Source: Spirochaetia bacterium
Lineage (GTDB): Bacteria > Spirochaetota > UBA12135
Direction: 5' to 3'
Assembly: GCA_003497555.1 (NCBI GenBank)
Contig: DNNS01000070.1
Span: forward strand, 3,322-8,578
DNA length: 5,257 nt
Part shown: piece after piece, positions 1 through 4,924 of the stretch
Layout: every line of letters begins with the position of its first letter
Numbering within the stretch: position 1 is the first letter of the stretch
Translations under genes and position numbers: made by a program
The notes under the pieces: model-generated
Seen by the model: only the letters and a program-made list of their open reading frames with translations
What the model was told of the DNA's origin: nothing
Databases searched by the model: none

Positions 1-1
1 G

Positions 2-61
2 CCGACGTTTTACGTCGGGCAGCACGAAGCGCTGATGCTCTTGGCGCAGGGTGTTTTATAA
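2..61 (+). CDS. Possible 3' end of an unidentified plus-strand gene (partial)
   Basis: Plus-strand frame 2 is open from the window edge to a TAA at 59-61 and gives a 19-residue tail ending ...QHEALMLLAQGVL, with mostly G or C at third codon positions. A small hairpin with T-rich flanks follows at 69-91, and the next gene (pstS-like) converges on it, so a gene end here is plausible. The stretch is too short for family assignment. Plus frame 1 and one or more minus-strand frames are also open over these 60 bases, so the reading frame is not proven. The roughly 64% GC of positions 1-50 contrasts with the AT-rich sequence after it and could instead mark part of a repeat. Confidence 0.25.
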   Translation, partial: PTFYVGQHEALMLLAQGVL

Positions 62-68
62 AAGTAAT

Positions 69-91
69 GGTATCTGGTTTTAGCGGATACC
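69..91. terminator. Weak candidate bidirectional terminator hairpin
   Basis: GGTATC (69-74) and GATACC (86-91) form a 6-bp perfect stem around an 11-nt loop. Downstream on the plus strand the sequence is T-rich (TTAAAATTTTATTTT from about 98). On the minus strand the hairpin is followed by ATTACTTTTATAAAA. It lies just after the PstS-like stop codon on the minus strand and just after the possible plus-strand stop at 59-61, where a shared terminator would be expected. The stem is short and only half GC, and neither T-tract is uninterrupted, so this is tentative. Confidence 0.3.
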
Positions 92-105
92 CTTATGTTA
101 AAATT

Positions 106-927
106 TTATTTTACAGCAATATAACCGGTTTTTACAACCAGAGCCTGGCCTTCAGCAGACAGAAGAAAATCAAGGAAATCCTTGATTTTACCTTTAGGTT
201 TGCCGTTGGTGTACATATACAGTTTGCGGGAAATTTTGTATTTTCCGCTTCTGGCATTTTCTTCGTTTGATTCCACACTGTCAACGGTAACCGCCGCAAT
301 TTCCGGTGAAAGAAAAGCCAGTCCAACGTATCCAATCGAAAAGGGTGTTGTTCCAACTGCCGTTGCTACAGCTTTATTTGATGCAAGCATCAGCGCGTCA
401 TTTTTAACCTTTCCGCCGCCAAGTACTTTTTCCTTAAAAACTTCAAAAGTACCGGAAGACACATCGCGGGAAACTACCACTATGGGTTTTTTTGGACCTC
501 CTACTTCGGCCCATGAAGAAATTTTGCCGGTATAAATATCCCGGATTTGAGCAATAGTAAGGTTTTTTACAAGCGCTCCGACTTCTGGATGTACCACTAT
601 GGTGATAGCATCAACAGCAACGGCATTTTCGAAAAGATTGATGCCATTAGCTTTTGCTGTTACGATTTCTTTAGTCTGAGCCGGTCGTGATGCCATGCCT
701 ATGTCGGTTCTGCCGTTCATAATGGCTGCAACCCCTACTCCGCTTCCGCCGCCGCCTACTGAAATTTTAAGAGAATCATTTTTTTCCATATAAACTTCAG
801 CGGCAAGCTGAGCAATGGGAAGCACGGTTGTAGATCCAACCATGTTTAATACTGCCTGGGCATTTGCTACGGAAAAAAGCATTCCGGCACTCAGCATCAG
901 GTTAAGACTTTTTTTAATTAAATTCAT
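106..927 (-). CDS. pstS: Phosphate-binding periplasmic protein, PstS family
   Basis: This 273-residue protein is a periplasmic solute-binding protein of the PstS phosphate-binding family. Residues 1-23 form a typical signal peptide (KK, hydrophobic core, ANA before Q24). The mature protein opens with VGSTTVLPIAQ (30-40), the family's first ligand-binding loop, followed by the glycine-rich GGGGSGVG (58-65) and DIGMASRP (75-82). SRDVSSGTFEVF (153-164) is the Arg-Asp...Ser-Gly-Thr phosphate-binding signature. NLTIAQIRDIYTGKISSW (122-139) is also typical. The length fits the shorter PstS subfamily. The start is supported by AAGGAG at 935-940, 7 nt before the ATG. It is the second gene of an operon, 25 bp after the porin-like gene, so it probably shares the porin promoter and the TTAA repeat array. 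PstS normally delivers phosphate to PstC/PstA/PstB; no such genes follow here, so its permease must be encoded elsewhere or it acts as an extra high-affinity binder or sensor. Phosphate is the likeliest ligand, though related oxyanions are possible. Confidence 0.92.
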   Translation of the reverse strand: MNLIKKSLNLMLSAGMLFSVANAQAVLNMVGSTTVLPIAQLAAEVYMEKNDSLKISVGGGGSGVGVAAIMNGRTDIGMASRPAQTKEIVTAKANGINLFENAVAVDAITIVVHPEVGALVKNLTIAQIRDIYTGKISSWAEVGGPKKPIVVVSRDVSSGTFEVFKEKVLGGGKVKNDALMLASNKAVATAVGTTPFSIGYVGLAFLSPEIAAVTVDSVESNEENARSGKYKISRKLYMYTNGKPKGKIKDFLDFLLSAEGQALVVKTGYIAVK

Positions 928-934
928 TTTTTTA

Positions 935-940
935 CTCCTT
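935..940 (-). promoter_or_regulatory. Ribosome binding site of the PstS-like gene
   Basis: The minus strand reads AAGGAG, seven bases before the ATG at 925-927. It sits in the 25 bp gap after the porin-like stop codon (TGA, 953-955). The second gene therefore has its own strong ribosome entry site and does not depend on translational coupling. Confidence 0.85.
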
Positions 941-952
941 GGTAATTTTTAA

Positions 953-1981
953 TCAGGATTTTAAAGTGTGGCCGAATTTCCAGCGCAGCTGGGCCATAAG
1001 TACATGATTTAATGTTTTGGCATTGATATCGGGACATTCATAGTTAATTTGCCACCAGGCATCAGGAGTGCCTTTGGAACTGATTACAAATGCATGATTT
1101 ATGCCGCCTATCAAAGCATAGGTTTCGTTGTTACTTTTTGATGTGTCTTTATCAGAATAATCAAATCTTCCGGTTAAATCAAGATGGAATTTGTTTTTGG
1201 CAATTTTTCCGATGGAAAGTACCGGCATTCCGGAAATGACCATGGAAGATATTTCAGAGTGATTTTTCTGTCCAAGATACTGTCCAAGTACGGAAAAAGG
1301 TCCGAAAGCCAGTTTTAATACTCCCACCCAGGTCATATCAGCTTTTTTCGGCGTTACCATATTATAAGCGAAACTTCCGCCTGCCATTATACCGGCAACA
1401 GGAAGAAACCGCAAATTTCCCTGAAATTTTGGATAGGCATTAACAGCGCTAAGGGATTTTTTATAACCTTCTCCATTTAACACCTGAAGGGCTATATCAC
1501 CCATGCCTTTAGGCAAGTAAGAAAAAAGACCGATACCATAATCGGTAGAAGCGCACCAGTGGTAAATGTCGGCAGGATCTCCTTTTATAGTTGTGTAATC
1601 CCAATCGTAAATTGTGCCGAAGTAGTTTTTCTGAAGACCGAACAGCAGAGATAATAGCTCATGCGGGTTGTACTGCAGATAAGCGTACTTCAGCTTGATT
1701 GCCACACCATCGGTAATAGCGGTTTTCTTTTTGTCAATAGTAACTGACATGGCAGAAGAAAAAAAATCAAGGGTAAAGCGGCCTTTAACCTTGTCGGTAA
1801 ATTTCGGCTCCAGCCCGAAATAACCGCGTTCAAGAGAGATTGAGCTGGTTGAGGCATTGCCGTTTTTAATGGACATGGTGTACCTGTTCCAGAGCTCCAT
1901 GGAAAGTTTGGTCTCTTCAATAGCGAAGAGATTTGACAGTGCAAATGCTGCACATGTCATAATTAGTGTGCGTTTTAGCAT
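953..1981 (-). CDS. Outer-membrane beta-barrel porin-like protein
   Basis: This 342-residue protein looks like an outer-membrane beta-barrel, probably a porin of the broad phosphate-selective porin O/P type. Residues 1-20 form a signal peptide (MLKR, hydrophobic stretch, LFA). The mature part is a run of alternating amphipathic segments rich in aromatic residues and glycine, such as SLERGYFGLEPKF, GRFTLDFFSS, IKLKYAYLQYNP and LLSLLFGLQKNYFG, and it ends with the strand-like LMAQLRWKF. The aromatic residue that normally closes a barrel is here followed by six more residues (GHTLKS), a small departure from the usual ending. The order of a long N-terminal strand pair, a GLQKNYFG-type segment and a DYGIGLF segment resembles O/P-type porins. 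Family assignment is by general pattern only; selectivity cannot be read from the sequence. Placement directly upstream of a PstS-family gene, behind a Pho-box-like array, suggests phosphate or anion uptake. It is the first gene of the operon. The start is fixed by AAGGAG at 1988-1993. Confidence 0.75.
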   Translation of the reverse strand: MLKRTLIMTCAAFALSNLFAIEETKLSMELWNRYTMSIKNGNASTSSISLERGYFGLEPKFTDKVKGRFTLDFFSSAMSVTIDKKKTAITDGVAIKLKYAYLQYNPHELLSLLFGLQKNYFGTIYDWDYTTIKGDPADIYHWCASTDYGIGLFSYLPKGMGDIALQVLNGEGYKKSLSAVNAYPKFQGNLRFLPVAGIMAGGSFAYNMVTPKKADMTWVGVLKLAFGPFSVLGQYLGQKNHSEISSMVISGMPVLSIGKIAKNKFHLDLTGRFDYSDKDTSKSNNETYALIGGINHAFVISSKGTPDAWWQINYECPDINAKTLNHVLMAQLRWKFGHTLKS

Positions 1982-1987
1982 ACTTAA

Positions 1988-1993
1988 CTCCTT
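1988..1993 (-). promoter_or_regulatory. Ribosome binding site of the porin-like gene
   Basis: The minus strand reads AAGGAG six bases before the ATG at 1979-1981. This is ideal spacing and supports the chosen start. Confidence 0.85.
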
Positions 1994-1999
1994 GTGATT

Positions 2000-2054
2000 T
2001 TATTTTACAGTAATGTAACAAACAGGCGTTAAGATTCAATGAATAAAACTTGAT
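2000..2054 (-). promoter_or_regulatory. Degenerate continuation of the 11-bp repeat array, with an inner palindrome
   Basis: Continuing the register of the strong array toward the porin gene, the next 11-bp units on the minus strand are ATCAAGTTTTA (2044-2054), TTCATTGAATC (2033-2043), TTAACGCCTGT (2022-2032), TTGTTACATTA (2011-2021) and CTGTAAAATAA (2000-2010). The third is a full TTAAC match exactly 33 bp from the nearest strong unit. The last two share a (C/T)TGTnA pattern at 11-bp spacing, reminiscent of the E. coli PhoB half-site CTGTCAT followed by an AT-rich spacer. An alternative reading of the same place is the inverted repeat TTACA-N4-TGTAA at 2005-2018, as an operator for a dimeric repressor might look. 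The segment ends only 6 bp from the ribosome binding site, so a factor bound here could block rather than activate expression. No convincing -10 element is assigned. Confidence 0.35.
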
Positions 2055-2109
2055 TATTGTATTAATAGTTCATTAAAATATAATTAATGTATGGTTAATA
2101 TTGTGTTAA
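2055..2109 (-). promoter_or_regulatory. Five-unit 11-bp TTAA(C/T) direct-repeat array, candidate Pho box
   Basis: Reading the minus strand toward the porin-PstS operon, five uninterrupted 11-bp units occur: TTAACACAATA, TTAACCATACA, TTAATTATATT, TTAATGAACTA and TTAATACAATA. All five have TTAA at the same phase and a pyrimidine at position 5; on the plus strand the base after TTAA is not consistent, which favours the minus orientation. Known Pho operators have this shape: B. subtilis PhoP uses direct repeats of TT(A/C/T)A(C/T)A, cyanobacterial SphR uses pyrimidine-TTAA-pyrimidine repeats, and E. coli PhoB uses 11-bp repeats, all bound by tandem OmpR-family winged-helix regulators on one face of the helix. 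The regulator is not in the window, so the identification as a Pho box is inferred from pattern and from the genes downstream. The region is very AT-rich, but five in-phase matches are unlikely from composition alone. Confidence 0.65.
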
Positions 2110-2316
2110 GTAAAAAAATCTGAATATATACATTTCGTACTTCTTCTTTAAATAATGAAAAAACCGGCAATTAAAGTCTATTTGTTTTTTTACACCCTGA
2201 TAATTCCATAACCGTCTTGTTAATTTTTCCGCTGAATATAAGCTTTTATTTCCGGATAATTTTTAATAAATTCTTTATTATTCATTAACAGGAATTAAAC
2301 TTGTCGGCAGTATAAT
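2110..2316. other. AT-rich remainder of the divergent intergenic region
   Basis: This stretch lies between the TTAA array and the start of the EAL-CBS-GGDEF gene. I see no convincing coding sequence, RNA gene, intrinsic terminator or cyclic-di-GMP riboswitch core. Scattered TTAA words occur (for example at 2171, 2220, 2263, 2285 and 2295) but do not keep the 11-bp register. It should contain the plus-strand promoter of the c-di-GMP gene; the only very good -10 word is TATAAT at 2311-2316, directly before the ATG. Confidence 0.5.
2311..2316 (+). promoter_or_regulatory. Perfect -10-like TATAAT abutting the start codon
   Basis: TATAAT directly precedes the ATG at 2317. If used as a -10 element, transcription would begin near 2323, where the second in-frame ATG lies, giving a nearly leaderless message. 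No good -35 word is present at 16-18 bp spacing, and TATAAT is expected by chance in DNA this AT-rich. No Shine-Dalgarno sequence lies at normal distance: AGGA at 2290-2293 is more than 20 nt from the ATG. Confidence 0.25.
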
Positions 2317-4164
2317 ATGTGCATGAAACTTCATAAAATCAAAAAAAAGCTGGAAACTGCCAAAAAAACCATCGGGCATGCCCTGCAGCCTATTGTTTCC
2401 ATTCATTCCGGAACCTGCCTGGGATATGAATTTCTTATCCGCGGATATAAAGAAGCCGGTTTTGATACAATTTCTGAAATATTCAATAAAGCACAGACTG
2501 CCGGCTGCCTGGCTGATTTTGAACTGTACATGTTCACACGCGCTCTTGAAAAATACCGCAACCTGCCCTGGGCTGAAACCTGTATGCTCTTTTACAATAT
2601 TGACAGCAGGCTGCTTTATAATGAAAATTTTTTCAATCATGATTTTTTCGGCTCAATTTCCGGTCATACGCTTAATCCGCAGAATATCTGTCTTGAAATT
2701 TCTGAAAAAAGCGACATAATAAATCATGATGCAGCCCGGCGCCATTTCCAGAAATTGAAAAAGCACGATCTTAAAATCGCCGCCGATGATTTTGGAGTAG
2801 GTTTCTCCGGCATGCAGCTTTTATATTTTGCCGAACCGCATTATTTAAAAATCGATCGCTTTTATATCGACGGCATTGATATTAATACCCAAAAACGTTT
2901 TTTTGTTTCCCACATGGTGAACATGGCGCACATTATGGGTATTAAAGTCATTGCCGAGGGCATAGAAAAAAAAAGCGAATATTATATCTGCCGGGAAATA
3001 GGCTGTGATTATGCCCAGGGCTATTATATTGCAGAGCCCAAATACCTTCTGGCGGACCAGAAAAAAAAATATGTTTTAATCGGCAGACTGAATAAATCCG
3101 ACAAGCGCCATCCCCTGCGCCGGCGCCGAATAATCAGATCAGTTTACATCGAACGCATGCCTGTTATCCACACCGGTTCAACAGTCTATGAGCTGTTGAA
3201 AATTTTCAAACAAAACTCCCGGCTGCCCTGTGTCCCGGTTGTTAACAGCCGCAGGGAACCGCTCGGTATCATACGCGAAAAAGATCTGCGTATTTATGTA
3301 TATACTCCTTACGGCAATGAGGTTCTGAAAAACCGGCTATCTGCAGGCAGTTTAAATGATTTTCTGGTACGCTGCCCGATTATCGACCGCAATACCGCTC
3401 TGCAGAAAGTGGTTCGTTTTTTTAACTGCAGGCAGAATATTGAAGGCATTATAATTACCGAAAACAACCGCTATGCCGGAATGCTTACTCCCAAATCCAT
3501 TCTCGGCATGCTTAATGAAAAAAAACTTGTTGCAGCCCGCGAACAGAACCCCCTAACCCGTTTGCCGGGCAATATGATGATTGAATCCTGGCTGTACAGA
3601 ATCCTGCGCCAGCCTGATTTTTCCGGGGGCATTGCTTATTTTGATTTTAATAATTTCAAGCCGTTTAATGATTTTTACGGATTCAGACTGGGCGATCGGG
3701 CACTTCTGCTTTTTGCCGATATCATGAAAAATTTTGCCATGGAAAAACGCCTGTTCTGCGGCCATATCGGAGGAGATGATTTTTTTCTCGGAGCCAGTTT
3801 TAGCCGAATCGAAAAAAAAGATTTTCTCGAGGTTATCAGAAATATCAGTGAAAAATTCAAATCCGATATTATTCCTTTTTATGATCAGCAGTCCCGCGAG
3901 CAGGGTTTTATTAAAACCAGAAACCGCAGCGGAGAAGAAACGATTTTTCCCCTGCTCGATGTCAGTTCGGCTGTTCTGGTGCTTAACCGCATAAAGCATG
4001 ATATTTCTGCAGAAGAACTTTCTGCTAAAATGGCAACAGTTAAACACCATGCAAAAAATTCAGCTGACCATACAGTCATTATGGAAATAAACGGCCACGG
4101 GAAAACCATACCTGCAGAACTGCAATTATACTGTCCTGCACAGATATTTAATGGCAACAATTAG
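2317..4164 (+). CDS. Cyclic-di-GMP EAL-CBS-GGDEF protein
   Basis: This 615-residue soluble protein combines an EAL phosphodiesterase domain (about 15-245), a CBS-domain pair (about 275-400) and a GGDEF domain (about 411-590). No signal peptide or membrane segment is visible, so it should be cytoplasmic. The EAL domain has EFL (38-40) in place of EAL but keeps the metal and catalytic set: E38, N94, E127, D157-D158, K178, E214 (AEGIE) and Q234 (DYAQGY), so c-di-GMP hydrolysis is likely. CBS pairs commonly sense adenine nucleotides; VPVVNSRREPLGIIREKDL (307-325) is the typical core. The GGDEF domain has LTRLPGN (413-419), D443 and N451 (FDFNNFKPFND), D460 and GGDDF (485-489). The inhibitory RxxD site is absent; the expected positions 476-479 read EKRL. 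Cyclase activity is uncertain because the second acidic residue is Asp instead of Glu, but GGDDF is common in this architecture as I recall it. Only ATG 2317 or ATG 2323 can be the start, because a TAA lies in frame at 2296-2298. The gene is divergent from the porin-PstS operon. Confidence 0.93.
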   Translation: MCMKLHKIKKKLETAKKTIGHALQPIVSIHSGTCLGYEFLIRGYKEAGFDTISEIFNKAQTAGCLADFELYMFTRALEKYRNLPWAETCMLFYNIDSRLLYNENFFNHDFFGSISGHTLNPQNICLEISEKSDIINHDAARRHFQKLKKHDLKIAADDFGVGFSGMQLLYFAEPHYLKIDRFYIDGIDINTQKRFFVSHMVNMAHIMGIKVIAEGIEKKSEYYICREIGCDYAQGYYIAEPKYLLADQKKKYVLIGRLNKSDKRHPLRRRRIIRSVYIERMPVIHTGSTVYELLKIFKQNSRLPCVPVVNSRREPLGIIREKDLRIYVYTPYGNEVLKNRLSAGSLNDFLVRCPIIDRNTALQKVVRFFNCRQNIEGIIITENNRYAGMLTPKSILGMLNEKKLVAAREQNPLTRLPGNMMIESWLYRILRQPDFSGGIAYFDFNNFKPFNDFYGFRLGDRALLLFADIMKNFAMEKRLFCGHIGGDDFFLGASFSRIEKKDFLEVIRNISEKFKSDIIPFYDQQSREQGFIKTRNRSGEETIFPLLDVSSAVLVLNRIKHDISAEELSAKMATVKHHAKNSADHTVIMEINGHGKTIPAELQLYCPAQIFNGNN

Positions 4165-4177
4165 ATTATTTTTCGTA

Positions 4178-4924
4178 CTATTTTTCTTCCGGCCTTTCTT
4201 TTACAGTACGGGCCAGGGTAAATACACCAATTTGACCATTACCGGCAGTTAAAAGCCGGGCGCAGGCATTGGCAGTAGAACCGGTAGTAAAAATATCGTC
4301 AAAAAGCAGAAGCTTTTTTCCCTTTATCTGTTTCAGGAATTTTTCTTTCAGATAGAAATCCTGATGCGCAGTACTTAGCCGGTCCGAAAAATTTTTTTTA
4401 TGCTGTGCCCTGAATACGCTGCTGTGTTTGCCGATAGCCGGCAGCAGAGGTTTCCCGCAGATTCGTGAAATCTGCCTGGTAAATTCCTCTGCCTGGCAGA
4501 ATTCCCTCTCCCGTTTCCGTTCCGGACTGCAGGGCACAGGAATGAAGCAATCAAACGCCCGAAAAAAATCATAATAATGCTTACAGGCAGTAACCGCCAG
4601 CGGCCGCGCCAGGGAAATCTGCTTTTGAAATTTATAAATATATAAAAGTTTTTTATATTCTCCCTGATACAGGCCAAAACTGACATTTAATCTGAACCAG
4701 AGGGGATCAAAACGGCCGATAATACAGGAAGGACACCTGCCCTGTTCCAGCGGATGGGAACAATGCATACATAACGGCCCGGGCGCCGGCCTGCATATTT
4801 TTACAGAACAACGCAGACACAGACATATAAAATCGCTGTTTTCAAGTTCCCGGCCGCAGATCAGGCAGCGTCCGGGAAACAGTAAATTTAAAAATGGCTG
4901 GATTATACCGGTAAAAAAATTCAT
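4178..4924 (-). CDS. comF: ComF-family phosphoribosyltransferase-like protein
   Basis: This 248-residue protein has the full ComF layout. An N-terminal double zinc ribbon has four CxxC pairs (C20/C23, C36/C39, C52/C55, C64/C67). It is followed by a type I phosphoribosyltransferase fold with FIPVP (about 131-135) and the PRPP-binding loop LLLFDDIFTTGST (205-217), in which the two acidic residues D209-D210 and TTGST are intact. ComF proteins are cytoplasmic and required for DNA uptake in naturally competent bacteria, probably acting with ComFA or the DNA-processing machinery; the family also occurs in species not known to be competent. One departure is REFCQ where the family usually has RGFNQ. 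The start ATG overlaps the stop of the upstream FAH-family gene (ATGA, 4921-4924), and no Shine-Dalgarno lies at normal distance, so translation is probably coupled. The 3' end faces the c-di-GMP gene with only 13 bp between stops. Confidence 0.92.
   Translation of the reverse strand: MNFFTGIIQPFLNLLFPGRCLICGRELENSDFICLCLRCSVKICRPAPGPLCMHCSHPLEQGRCPSCIIGRFDPLWFRLNVSFGLYQGEYKKLLYIYKFQKQISLARPLAVTACKHYYDFFRAFDCFIPVPCSPERKREREFCQAEEFTRQISRICGKPLLPAIGKHSSVFRAQHKKNFSDRLSTAHQDFYLKEKFLKQIKGKKLLLFDDIFTTGSTANACARLLTAGNGQIGVFTLARTVKERPEEK

Noticed and set aside
67..270. Plus-strand open frame of 67 codons
   Set aside because: Most of it lies antisense to the end of the PstS-like gene, it has no ribosome binding site, and its translation resembles no family.
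182..535. Plus-strand open frame of 117 codons
   Set aside because: Wholly antisense to the PstS-like gene, whose family motifs are unmistakable; a shadow frame.
2055..2109. CRISPR array or simple satellite as explanation of the 11-bp repeats
   Set aside because: Units are too short and abut without spacers; only the TTAA-pyrimidine core is shared, as in an operator array and unlike a copied tandem repeat.
2161..2310. Possible second TTAA periodic track or a c-di-GMP riboswitch before the EAL-CBS-GGDEF gene
   Set aside because: TTAA words at 2171, 2220, 2263, 2285 and 2295 do not hold a constant spacing, and no GEMM-type conserved core is visible.
2278..2640. Minus-strand open frame of 120 codons overlapping the start of the c-di-GMP gene
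   Set aside because: It is antisense to the conserved EAL domain and shows no recognisable domain or ribosome binding site.
3553..4050. Minus-strand open frame of 165 codons
   Set aside because: Antisense to the GGDEF domain, with low-complexity Phe/Lys/Ile-rich translation mirroring the coding strand; no start signal.
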